NCBI RefSeq assembly: GCF_001792815.1
Contig: NZ_CP017674.1
Coordinates: 1,116,001-1,180,000, forward strand
DNA from: Microbacterium sp. BH-3-3-3
GTDB taxonomy: Bacteria; Actinomycetota; Actinomycetes; Actinomycetales; Microbacteriaceae
DNA: 64,000 nucleotides
Direction of reading: 5' to 3'
In this document: piece by piece, positions 56,929 to 64,000 of the stretch
How positions within the stretch are numbered: the stretch's first letter is position 1
Layout of the letters: each line of letters opens with the position of its first letter
Notes under the pieces: generated by a model
What the model was told of the DNA's origin: nothing
The model's input: the letters and a program-made list of their open reading frames with translations, nothing else
The model's database searches: none
Made by a program: the position numbers and the translations under genes

Positions 56929-58493
56929 TCCCCCTCGCCCTTCCCCTCGCTCTCGCGGGCCTCGTGCTCGCCGGGTGCGCCGTCACCGCTCAGCCCGCCG
57001 CGACGTCGGCGCCGGCCATCACGGCATCCAGCGTCGAGTCGAGCGTGCAGACCACCTCCGACATCGACTCCACCATCCCCGCGGCCGCCGCCGAACTGCT
57101 CGCGGCCAACGCCGACGGCACCGTCGTGAAAGACGACGAGTGGAGCATCGCGGATGCCGAGACCATCACGCTCGCGGGCTCCACCGCGTCGAGCGACTCG
57201 GCGGGAGTCCGCATCGACGGCTCGACCGTCACCATCACCGCCGCCGGCGTCTACACGTTGACCGGCACGCTCGATGGGAACGTGGTCGTCGCCGCCCCCG
57301 ACGACGCGCAGGTGGTCCTCGTGCTCGACGACGCGACCATCGAGAGCACCTCGGGCGCGGCCATCCAGGTCGTGACCGCCGACGATGTGGCGATCAACCT
57401 CGCGGCGGGCTCCACCAACACGGTCACCGCTGTGAGCTCGGCCGACGCCGACGCGAGCGCCGCCATCTACGCCGACAGCGACCTCACCGTCTCGGGCTCG
57501 GGGGCCCTCACCGTCACCGACACGGGCAACGACGGCATCTCGTCCACCGACGACCTCGCGGTCATCGGCGGCACGATCACGGTGACCGCCGCCGACGATG
57601 CCCTGCGCGGCAAGGACTCGCTCGTCGTGAAAGACGGCACGCTCACCCTCACCGCCGGGGGCGATGCCCTCAAGAGCGACCAGACGGACGACGCCACCCA
57701 GGGCTACGTCTGGATCGCCGGCGGCACGATCGACGCCACCGCGACAGATGACGGCATCGACGCGTGGACGGACGCGCTGATCACCGGCGGCACCGTGTCG
57801 ATCGCGGCCGAGGACGATGGCATCCATTCCGAAATCACTCTGGCGATCTCGGGCGGAGACGTCACCATCAGCCAGTCGTACGAGGGCATCGAGTCGGGCG
57901 ACATACGCATTGCCGGCGGAATCACCTCGGTCATCTCGTCGGATGACGGGGTGAACGCCTCGGGCGGCACCACGACGAGCTCGAGCGGCGGAATGGGCGG
58001 CGGCATGCAGGACACCGGCGAGACCCTCACCATCTCGGGCGGCACCCTGGTGGTCGACGCCCAAGGCGATGGCCTCGACTCCAACGGCAGCATCACCATG
58101 ACCGGCGGAGACGTCACCGTTCACGGCCCCACCCAACAGGGCAACGGCGCGCTCGACTCGAACGGCGGCATCGACGTCTCGGGCGGCACGCTCGCCGCCC
58201 TCGGCAGCACCGGAATGGCCGAATCGCCCGACGAATCGTCGGCGCAGGGGTGGCTCGCCGCGACGGCCTCGGGTTCCGTGGGGTCGACGGTTCAGATCAC
58301 GGATGCCAGTGGCACGGTCATCGCGCAGTACACCGCCGAGAAGACCTTCGGATCGGTCGTGTTCACGTCGTCGGCGATCACCGACGGGCAGTCGTACACG
58401 GTGACCGTCGACGGGGTCGCGACCTTGGTCACAGCCGGCGTCGCGGCGGCCGGCGGGATGGGAGGTGGGGGCATGGGTGGCGGGCGACCCTGA
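56916..58493 (+). CDS. Secreted lipoprotein, DUF4353-like beta-helix
   Basis: A 525-residue lipoprotein; the signal MRRLIPLALPLALAGLVLAGC has the lipobox cysteine at 21. The body is a right-handed beta-helix of repeating strands with the pattern GG-T/D-x-x-x-x-A-x-DDGI (e.g. IAGGTIDATATDDGIDAW, ISGGDVTISQSYEGIES), typical of DUF4353 carbohydrate-binding-like proteins. These are frequent neighbours of CotH and VTC genes. It ends in a Gly/Met-rich tail (GGMGGGGMGGGRP) after a small Ig-like end domain. Probably sits on the outside of the membrane, binding a surface polymer. Last gene of the operon. Confidence 0.82.
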   Translation: MRRLIPLALPLALAGLVLAGCAVTAQPAATSAPAITASSVESSVQTTSDIDSTIPAAAAELLAANADGTVVKDDEWSIADAETITLAGSTASSDSAGVRIDGSTVTITAAGVYTLTGTLDGNVVVAAPDDAQVVLVLDDATIESTSGAAIQVVTADDVAINLAAGSTNTVTAVSSADADASAAIYADSDLTVSGSGALTVTDTGNDGISSTDDLAVIGGTITVTAADDALRGKDSLVVKDGTLTLTAGGDALKSDQTDDATQGYVWIAGGTIDATATDDGIDAWTDALITGGTVSIAAEDDGIHSEITLAISGGDVTISQSYEGIESGDIRIAGGITSVISSDDGVNASGGTTTSSSGGMGGGMQDTGETLTISGGTLVVDAQGDGLDSNGSITMTGGDVTVHGPTQQGNGALDSNGGIDVSGGTLAALGSTGMAESPDESSAQGWLAATASGSVGSTVQITDASGTVIAQYTAEKTFGSVVFTSSAITDGQSYTVTVDGVATLVTAGVAAAGGMGGGGMGGGRP

Positions 58494-58626
58494 CCGTCGA
58501 GAGTGCGGGGGCCGCGGGCCGGGGTTGCTCCCCTCGGGTCGCGGCTTTCGCGCGGGTGCCAGGGGCGGGCGAGCGGCAGGGCTGGACGCCACTCCCCCGG
58601 CGTGCCCGTCGAGATCGCCCCCCCGT

Positions 58627-58657
58627 TTGACTTCGAGCGCGCTCGAACTCCTAGCCT
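58627..58657 (+). promoter_or_regulatory. MerR-type promoter/operator
   Basis: TTGACT (58627-58632) and TAGCCT (58652-58657) are separated by 19 bp, the long spacer typical of MerR-controlled promoters. The perfect palindrome TTCGAGCGCGCTCGAA fills 58632-58647. It stands in front of the truncated merR gene, so the control site is intact although the regulator is not. Confidence 0.8.
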
Positions 58658-58666
58658 GCTCGTGTG

Positions 58667-58792
58667 ATGAAGGACGAAGACGGCCTGAGCGTCGCCCAGA
58701 TGGCCGAGGCCACCGGGGTGACCGCCCACACCCTGCGCTACTACGAGCGGGCGGGGCTGATCCGCCCGAGCCGCAGCTCGAGGTGCACGTGA
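58667..58792 (+). pseudogene. Truncated MerR-family regulator
   Basis: The first ~35 codons are a normal MerR N-terminus, MKDEDGLSVAQMAEATGVTAHTLRYYERAGLIRPS, covering only the helix-turn-helix and the start of the wing. The frame then runs into unrelated sequence and stops after 41 codons. The sequence that follows is the 3' end of a carboxymuconolactone decarboxylase gene in another frame, so a deletion removed the rest of merR and the 5' part of that gene. A GTG three bases upstream is an alternative start. Confidence 0.8.
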
Positions 58793-58941
58793 ACGCCTCG
58801 CTCAACGTCGGGCTCACGCCGCAGCAGATCGTCGAGGCCATGCTGCACGCCGCGGTGTACTGCGGTTTCCCGCGCGCCCTCAACGCCACGTTCACCGCGA
58901 AGAAGGTCTTCGCGGAGCGGGGGTTGCTGCCGGTGGAATGA
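58769..58941 (+). pseudogene. 3' remnant of a carboxymuconolactone decarboxylase-type gene
   Basis: In frame +1 the sequence reads PEPQLEVHVNASLNVGLTPQQIVEAMLHAAVYCGFPRALNATFTAKKVFAERGLLPVE to a stop. This is the C-terminal helix region of carboxymuconolactone decarboxylase/AhpD-like proteins, with no matching N-terminal half. It is joined directly to the merR remnant at about 58765-58780. Confidence 0.78.
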
Positions 58942-58982
58942 AGCTCCCGCTCGCGGGGCGCCTGCCGCTCTGGATCGACGGG

Positions 58983-60758
58983 TCACCCAGCCGGTCCCGA
59001 GGCGACCTCGATCACCGCCGCATTGATGACCGCGAGCAGGGAGGCGGTGAGGACCGAACGGTGTTTTGCGCCGACCCAACCGGTCCGCGGGCCGTGGCGG
59101 TATTCGATGAGCGTGAGTGCTTCGCTATCGCTTCCGGCGCTGGTGCTGGTCTGATGGAGACCGAGGATGTCGGTGGTGAACCCGAGGTGCGCGAGCGCGG
59201 CGGTGAGTGCCTCGACAGGACCAATCGCGTCGTGACGAGTGGTGTTCTCGGCGCCGCCCGCGCGAAGGGTGATGGTGGTGTTCTGACTGGTCGTGTCGAA
59301 GCCGACGAGCTCTACCGGCGCCTCGGATGGGGTGGTGAGGTAGGCGATGCGGAAGATGTCCCAGAGCTGTGCAGCAGTGACTTCGCTCCCCATCTCGTCT
59401 GTGTGCTTCTGGACGTGTCGAGCAAAGTCGATCTGAAGGCGGCGAGGCAGTTCGATGCCGTACTCGGTTTGCAGCAAGTAGGCGATGCCCCCCTTGCCGG
59501 ATTGGGAGTTCACGCGGATGACGGCGTCGTAGCTTCGTCCGATGTCAGCCGGGTCGATGGGCAGGTACGGCACACGCCACTCGATCTCCCGCTCGGGTCG
59601 GCCTTCTGCGGTCGCCCGGCCCCGGTGTTCGGCGAAGCCCTTCTTGATCGCGTCCTGGTGCGTTCCAGAGAAGGCCGTGTGGACGAGGTCTCCGACGTAG
59701 GGGTGGCGGGGATGGAGCTCGATGCGGTTGCAGTACTCGATGGTGCGGCGGATTTCGTCGATGTCCGAGAAGTCGATCATCGGATCGATTCCCTGCGCGT
59801 GAAGGTTCAGCGCGAGTGTCGCGAGGTCGACGTTCCCGGTGCGCTCTCCGTTGCCGAAGATGCATCCCTCGACGCGCTGGGCGCCGGCGAGCACGGCAAG
59901 CTCGGCGCACGCCACGCCCGTGCCACGGTCGTTGTGGGGGTGCACGGAAAGGATCACCGCATCGCGGCGGCCGAGATTCTTATGCATGTACTCGATCTGG
60001 TCTGCATACACGTTGGGAGTCGCGATCTCGACGGTCGCCGGGAGGTTCAGGATCACGGGACGCTCGGGCGTGGCATCCCACAGCTCGGTCATCGTGTCGC
60101 AGATGTCGAGGACGTAGTCGGGTTCGGTGAGGTTGAACACCTCGGGCGAGAACTCGAACCGCACGTTCGGCAGATGTCCGGCGAACTCGAGCACGTCGCT
60201 GCCCCCGGCGACGATCAGCCTCTTCAGACCCTCTCGGCCCTCGCCGAGGACGACCTCGCGCCACGTGGGGGCGGTCGCTGTGTACATGTGGATGACCACG
60301 GGGTTGCGGATGCCTCGAATGGACTTCACTGTGCGCTGGATCAGTTCCCGCCGGGCGGGGGTGAAAACCACAACCGTGACGTCCTCGGGCGCGATGTCGG
60401 TCTCCGCAATCAGACGCACGAAGTCGTAGTCGGTCTGTGAAGCAGAGGGGTAGCCGACCTCGATCTCCTTGTAGCCCATCGCGACCATCAGCTCGAAGAA
60501 GCGCCGCTTTCGCTCCGGGTCCATCGGCTCCGCGAGGGCCTGGTTCCCGTCACGCAGGTCGACCGGCACCCACAACGGAGCCTGGATCAACCGGTTGGCC
60601 GGCCACTGACGCGCGGTGAGCGGCACCGGCACGCGGGAGTACACGTCCCGGTAGCGCTGCGAAGGCATCTGCGAATGCCGCTGCCGGTTCCACACCGGCG
60701 CTCCTGCCGGGATCGGGCCTGCCGGAGTGGCGAGGGTCGTGAAGGGGCTGCTGTTCAT
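58983..60758 (-). CDS. leuA: 2-Isopropylmalate synthase
   Basis: A 591-residue leucine-pathway enzyme of the long, actinobacterial/fungal (LeuA2) type. It has [10 protein letters not shown] near residue 68 (metal and substrate site), [15 protein letters not shown], the HxH metal motif in [12 protein letters not shown], and a C-terminal leucine-binding regulatory domain (about 470-590, ending [13 protein letters not shown]). It condenses acetyl-CoA with 3-methyl-2-oxobutanoate. It is divergent from a GntR-type regulator with a 185-bp gap containing AGACAAG repeats. Codon use is a little less GC-rich than in the core genes, so transfer or a second leuA copy is possible. Confidence 0.94.
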   Translation of the reverse strand: MNSSPFTTLATPAGPIPAGAPVWNRQRHSQMPSQRYRDVYSRVPVPLTARQWPANRLIQAPLWVPVDLRDGNQALAEPMDPERKRRFFELMVAMGYKEIEVGYPSASQTDYDFVRLIAETDIAPEDVTVVVFTPARRELIQRTVKSIRGIRNPVVIHMYTATAPTWREVVLGEGREGLKRLIVAGGSDVLEFAGHLPNVRFEFSPEVFNLTEPDYVLDICDTMTELWDATPERPVILNLPATVEIATPNVYADQIEYMHKNLGRRDAVILSVHPHNDRGTGVACAELAVLAGAQRVEGCIFGNGERTGNVDLATLALNLHAQGIDPMIDFSDIDEIRRTIEYCNRIELHPRHPYVGDLVHTAFSGTHQDAIKKGFAEHRGRATAEGRPEREIEWRVPYLPIDPADIGRSYDAVIRVNSQSGKGGIAYLLQTEYGIELPRRLQIDFARHVQKHTDEMGSEVTAAQLWDIFRIAYLTTPSEAPVELVGFDTTSQNTTITLRAGGAENTTRHDAIGPVEALTAALAHLGFTTDILGLHQTSTSAGSDSEALTLIEYRHGPRTGWVGAKHRSVLTASLLAVINAAVIEVASGPAG

Positions 60759-60905
60759 GGTCCAGTTCCTGTCCGGATCGTCAGAAGGGGCAACCGGCGC
60801 GCGTCACGACTCCACGTCGGGGAGCCGGTCTGGCTACGCCCCGCCGTGGCAGCGAAGAAGAAGGAACCGAGAAATAAGCACGCGCCGACGCTACCACAAC
60901 TGCTC

Positions 60906-60920
60906 AGACAAGTAGACAAG
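60906..60920. promoter_or_regulatory. Direct-repeat candidate operator between leuA and gntR
   Basis: AGACAAG-T-AGACAAG, two 7-bp direct repeats with an 8-bp period, lies 24 bp before the regulator start and 148 bp before leuA. It is the clearest repeat in the shared promoter region, but a direct repeat is not the usual GntR site form. Confidence 0.35.
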
Positions 60921-60943
60921 CTGAGGGATGGGAGGATGACGGT

Positions 60944-61609
60944 ATGACAACCGTTCGCCGTGAGTCCCTGGCCGAGCAGGCCGCCGGACTCCTGCTCGGC
61001 CGCATCCGCGACGGCGAATGGGAGATCGGCGGAAAGCTGCCCGGCGAGACGACGCTTGCTCCGCAGCTCGGCATCGGCAGATCCACCGCCAGGGAGGCTA
61101 TTCGCATCCTCGCCGGCCGCGGGATTCTTGCCACCCGCCAGGGATCCGGGGTCTTCGTAACGGCGACCGACGTCCCCGTCAGCATGGAGGCCCTCCGGCA
61201 TGCCGACATCGCGGCGGTCATCGAAGCTCGGACCGCGATCGAAGTCGAAGCGGCGGCACTGGCCGCCGAGCGTCACACGGCCGCCGAACGGGAATCCCTG
61301 CGGGAGGCGTTGAACGACCGAGAAACGCACCGCGCTGATATCGACCAACACGTCGCGACCGATACTGCGTTCCACCGGCTCGTCACCGTGGCAGCGCACA
61401 GCCCGATCCTTCTGGACCTCTTCGACAACTTCGCACCCCGCAGCCGTCAGGCCATGGCCGACATGCTCCGCCTTCGCGGACATCACGGCGACGATGCCGA
61501 CCACGACATCCACGAGCGCATCTTTGAGGCGATCGCCTCACGGGACACGGCCGCCGCCGGCGCGCTGACGCGCGTTCACCTTCTCGCGCTCAAAGAGATG
61601 CTCGGCTGA
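60944..61609 (+). CDS. GntR-family regulator (FadR/FCD type) divergent from leuA
   Basis: A 221-residue regulator; RBS GGGAGGATGACGGT upstream. Winged helix at ~8-75 (LLLGRIRDGEWEIGGKLPGETTLAPQLGIGRSTAREAIRILAGRGILATRQGSGVFV) and an FCD effector domain at ~90-215, with FHRLVTVAAHSPILLDLF and DHDIHERIFEAIASRD supplying possible metal-binding histidines. Position suggests it controls leuA and itself, perhaps in response to a branched-chain or 2-oxo acid. This is inference. Confidence 0.88.
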   Translation: MTTVRRESLAEQAAGLLLGRIRDGEWEIGGKLPGETTLAPQLGIGRSTAREAIRILAGRGILATRQGSGVFVTATDVPVSMEALRHADIAAVIEARTAIEVEAAALAAERHTAAERESLREALNDRETHRADIDQHVATDTAFHRLVTVAAHSPILLDLFDNFAPRSRQAMADMLRLRGHHGDDADHDIHERIFEAIASRDTAAAGALTRVHLLALKEMLG

Positions 61610-61719
61610 TAGCGTCAGCGATCTCGTGGCCAGCAGCGCTCAGCTCACGGTCGCGCTCGGCGCCCGAGTCGATCCGGGGCCATTCAAGATCCTCACCTCG
61701 TGCACAGAAGGGCGTTCCC

Positions 61720-61929
61720 GTGGCAATCGAACCGGGCATCTACGAACATTTCAAAGGCCAGCGCTATGAAGTATTCGGCACGGCGAGACACACCGAGACC
61801 GAGGATCTCTTCGTCTATTACCGCAAGCTGTACGACGACTACTCCTTCTGGGTGCGCCCGGTAGAGATGTTCACCGAGAGCGTCGAGCGAGACGGGTACG
61901 CGGGGCCTAGATTCCGTCGGGTCGTTTAG
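61720..61929 (+). CDS. DUF1653 family protein
   Basis: A 69-residue protein with a GTG start. It matches DUF1653: GIYEHFKGQRYEVFGTARHTETEDLFVYYRKLYDDYSFWVRPVEMFTE. The family is small, soluble, beta-rich and of unknown function. The length is normal. It stands alone between gntR and a gene-free stretch. Confidence 0.85.
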   Translation: MAIEPGIYEHFKGQRYEVFGTARHTETEDLFVYYRKLYDDYSFWVRPVEMFTESVERDGYAGPRFRRVV

Positions 61930-62331
61930 GACGCGGGGCGGCTCCCAGGGATGGCGGAGGACCACACACGGCCACCGAACCGTGACGCCGCTGATAACCC
62001 ATCACGAGGGTTCTAGGCGTGGTGGCGCAGGGATACTCCGCTCTCAAAATCACCTGCCCCTCATCCATTTGGATGAATAGATCCTCCTGAGCGTCTCGGA
62101 ACCTGACGAGTCGACCGACGCGCCTCTGCTCCGGACTAGTGTTCGACCAATTCTCCTGTGGGGAGCGGGCGGCGTAGCGAACGCTGGGGCGCGTTCACGA
62201 TGATGCCGCCGAACCGGTGTCCGTGGTCGCTCCTCGGTCGCGCACCTGAACGCCGCGTGCAACGCGTCTGCACAGAGAGAGCCGAGCGCGCGTGCGCTCG
62301 TGTTCTATGCCCGAAGAACCGAGGAATCTCC
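61930..62331. other. Gene-free stretch before the PASTA-Ltp gene
   Basis: No convincing ORF is seen. Base composition is lower in GC than most of the window. One perfect 16-bp palindrome, TCATCCA-TT-TGGATGA, lies at 62061-62076, followed by ATAGATCC. The last 20 bases contain the RBS (GAGGAATCTCC) of the next gene. I find no tRNA-like fold or attachment-site repeat. Confidence 0.6.
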
Positions 62332-63252
62332 ATGACCGATAACACTCCGGCCTACCCCGCAGGCTGGTACGCCGACACCAACGCACTCGGAACCGAGCGC
62401 TACTACGACGGCACCGCCTGGACGAACGAAACCCGCCCCGTGCCGATCGGGGCCAGTCCCCTCGCAGAACCTGCCGCCAAGGCACCCTGGTACAAGCGAA
62501 AGGCAATCGTCATCCCCGTCAGCGTCCTGGCCGGACTCATCGTCATCGGAAGCATCGGCAGCGCAATGGGTGGAGGAAAGGGTGCCACCACAACAGCCGA
62601 CACGAAGGCAGTGGCGGCGGCTCCGGTCGTCGAAGAGGACACGGATGCCGCGATCACCGTTCCCGAGACAACGGGTCTGACCGCTAAGGAAGCGGCCGCG
62701 CTGATCGAGAACGCGGGACTTCAAGCGGAATTCTCCGCCGACAAGGGGTTCGTCATCGATCGAGACAACTGGACCGTCCTGAGCACGACGCCCGCTTCCG
62801 GGGCAGCCGCCAAGACCGGCGACACCGTCGTGATCAACGTCGAGAAGACGGCTGCCGCTGCGCCCTCGACCGTGCCTGAGGTCGCCGCCCCGTCAGCCCC
62901 ACCCGCGGCCGCTGAGCCCGAGAAGCCCGCATTGACGACGGCGCAATCCAGCGCGGTCCGCTCAGCGAAGTCCTACCTGTCCTTCAAGGGCTTCTCGCGT
63001 GCCGGACTCAGCGAGCAGCTGACGAGCGAGTACGGAGAGGGGTTCGCCCCCGAGGACGCCGAGTTCGCCATCGCGCAATTGGAGGCCACCGGCGCCGTCG
63101 ATTGGAACCAGGAGGCCGCAGAGGCAGCCAAGTCGTACCTGGACTTCCAGGGGTTCTCTCGCGATGGTCTGTACGAACAGCTGACCAGCGAATACGGAGA
63201 GGGATTCACCCCCGAGCAGGCGAACTTCGGCCTCGCGGCCGTCGGCCTGTAA
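62332..63252 (+). CDS. DUF2510-TM-PASTA-Ltp surface protein
   Basis: A 306-residue membrane-anchored protein. The N-terminal DUF2510 motif is AGWYADTNALGTERYYDGTAWT (10-31), with a transmembrane segment at about 58-79. A PASTA-like domain is at 108-171 (VPETTGLTAKEAAALIENAGL...SGAAAKTGDTVVINV), followed by a Pro/Ala/Glu linker. Two Ltp repeats close it (about 202-249 and 262-303), each with S-x-LSFKGFSR-x-GL-x-EQLTSEYGEGF-x-PE. Ltp domains are known from a Streptococcus thermophilus phage lipoprotein that blocks superinfection. PASTA domains bind peptidoglycan. Function here is unknown; phage exclusion or envelope binding are possible. A strong terminator follows. Confidence 0.85.
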   Translation: MTDNTPAYPAGWYADTNALGTERYYDGTAWTNETRPVPIGASPLAEPAAKAPWYKRKAIVIPVSVLAGLIVIGSIGSAMGGGKGATTTADTKAVAAAPVVEEDTDAAITVPETTGLTAKEAAALIENAGLQAEFSADKGFVIDRDNWTVLSTTPASGAAAKTGDTVVINVEKTAAAAPSTVPEVAAPSAPPAAAEPEKPALTTAQSSAVRSAKSYLSFKGFSRAGLSEQLTSEYGEGFAPEDAEFAIAQLEATGAVDWNQEAAEAAKSYLDFQGFSRDGLYEQLTSEYGEGFTPEQANFGLAAVGL

Positions 63253-63255
63253 GTC

Positions 63256-63293
63256 GTGCATGGGGCGGGCATCACGACGCCCGCCCCATGCAC
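63256..63293 (+). terminator. Terminator after the PASTA-Ltp gene
   Basis: GTGCATGGGGCGGGC pairs perfectly with GCCCGCCCCATGCAC around an 8-base loop, beginning 4 bp after the stop. Confidence 0.85.
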
Positions 63294-63530
63294 CGCGTTC
63301 GCCGCATACGTGCGGCTGGGGGCCGCCTCTCCGTGATCAACCTTGAGCACGCGTGGCTGCTGCGGTCGTCGGCGGTGAGGCCAGAGTGCGCCACTCAGAG
63401 CACAAATCACGATAGCGAGACGCCGTCTCAGACCCACGAGCGCCGAACACCCTCGCGGGCATTCCGCGGCGACGCGGCCACTCTCTCACCGCGTCGATGT
63501 CGACGCCCGGGCCGGCCATCTATGACCCGC

Positions 63531-63860
63531 TTATTGTGGCGAGTCGGGTTTGCGCCGCGCCGCGGCCGAGGCCTCCATTACGCCGCATAGCAAGCCGAGC
63601 GCGCCTCCGATCATCGTTGCAGCGGCAACGACGGGGCGCGCACTCGCGAAGCTCGCGTATCCCGCCGCAGCACCAATCGCGGCGGGCACCATGGCAACCG
63701 CCAAACGCGCCACGGGGTGCTGAACAAACGACAGGGTCATAAGAGAGCGGGTCGTCCCCCATGCGATCAGGCCGAGCGCGGCCCCGATAGAAAACCCGGC
63801 AGGCCCTGCCCACAGCATCAACCCCCAAGGAGCTGTCGCCACCGATACTTCAGGACTCAC
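63531..63860 (-). CDS. Small membrane protein, three to four TM
   Basis: A 109-residue protein with a GTG start and hydrophobic segments at about 10-30, 48-66 and 72-98 (WGLMLWAGPAGFSIGAALGLIAWG; VARLAVAMVPAAIGAAAGYASFA; VVAAATMIGGALGLLCGVM), then a basic C-terminus. The family is not recognised. Codon use is less GC-rich than in the core genes. It may be a recent arrival or a fast-evolving strain gene. Confidence 0.5.
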   Translation of the reverse strand: MSPEVSVATAPWGLMLWAGPAGFSIGAALGLIAWGTTRSLMTLSFVQHPVARLAVAMVPAAIGAAAGYASFASARPVVAAATMIGGALGLLCGVMEASAAARRKPDSPQ

Positions 63861-63925
63861 GATCGCTAAAGCGGCCAGCCTTACGGGAACTGTCGACGTC
63901 GGAGGAGCCGATTACCGTCGAGGAA

Positions 63926-64000
63926 ATGAGCCAGATCCAGGCAGTACTGCGCCGACGTGACGTCGAGCTCGCCTCCCGAGACGCCGACGCGCCGGCCGAA
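63926..64000 (+). CDS. Start of a gene running off the window
   Basis: ATG after CGTCGAGGAA opens a frame that stays open to the window edge. It begins MSQIQAVLRRRDVELASRDA, which looks helical and charged. Too short to identify. Confidence 0.35.
   Translation, partial: MSQIQAVLRRRDVELASRDADAPAE

Noticed and set aside
60759..60943. Leucine-rich attenuator peptide before leuA
   Set aside because: There is no ATG-started short ORF with Leu codons on the minus strand in this gap.
61930..62331. tRNA or attachment site in the gene-free stretch
   Set aside because: No cloverleaf or flanking direct repeat could be drawn; only a 16-bp palindrome is present.

Overview
The window looks like a chromosomal segment of a high-GC actinobacterium, most likely Microbacterium or a close relative in Microbacteriaceae. 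The reasons are the GC-rich sequence (about 70% by eye), near-exclusive use of G/C-ending codons, many ATGA/GTGA overlaps between genes, monomeric NADP isocitrate dehydrogenase, WXG100 proteins, a DUF6350 membrane protein next to purN/purH, and the sucCD context. I see no rRNA, tRNA, CRISPR array, transposase or complete prophage.

Layout. 0-3.5 kb: end of a thiamine-diphosphate enzyme, a GlcD-type flavoprotein and small membrane proteins. 3.5-11.6 kb: a homoprotocatechuate (3,4-dihydroxyphenylacetate) meta-cleavage operon, hpaG-like/gntR/hpaE/hpaD/hpaH/hpaI, with a divergent MFS transporter and a palindromic operator between them. 11.6-13.8 kb: ribulose-monophosphate genes hxlB-hxlA with a divergent ATPase-LuxR regulator. 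13.9-16.9 kb: one-carbon genes glyA, folD and an acidic protein. 17-23 kb: a second GlcD-type flavoprotein, an L,D-transpeptidase and icd. 23-25.5 kb: a four-gene, WXG100-containing operon of type VII secretion type. 25.5-34.5 kb: a GNAT, a heterodimeric ABC exporter with a short upstream peptide, an Ada/AlkA-Ogt DNA alkylation repair pair, a disulfide reductase and DUF1697. 35-38.9 kb: purH, purN and DUF6350. 39-45.3 kb: a tightly overlapped nitrite reductase/siroheme operon. 45.5-50 kb: a deazaflavin-type oxidoreductase, an NCS2 purine permease and sucCD. 50-53.1 kb: a NarL/DesR-like two-component system with two membrane proteins. 53.2-58.5 kb: a five-gene envelope/polymer operon (phosphodiester glycosidase, GT2-GtrA, DUF4956, VTC-like, DUF4353-like lipoprotein). 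58.6-64 kb: a less orderly, somewhat lower-GC end with a MerR/carboxymuconolactone-decarboxylase deletion scar, leuA with a divergent GntR regulator, DUF1653 and a PASTA-Ltp surface protein.

How parts work together. The hpa operon turns homoprotocatechuate into pyruvate and succinic semialdehyde. Its fourth-step protein is an unusual fusion of one FAH domain with an RraA-like domain, instead of the usual paired FAH domains. icd and sucC, two TCA-cycle genes 27 kb apart, carry the same imperfect palindrome just upstream. An exact 19-bp site lies in front of both the two-component operon and the divergent membrane-protein pair, which suggests autoregulation and a local target.

Intergenic space is rich in long inverted repeats of at least four sequence families, none near a recognisable transposase. 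The heptamer GGATGCC/GGCATCC is strikingly over-represented on both strands and forms the stems of many terminators. The most promising leads are the WXG100 operon, the DUF4956/VTC-like/DUF4353-like operon, the duplicated 19-bp operator, the shared icd/sucC motif, the PASTA-Ltp protein and the palindromic repeat families.
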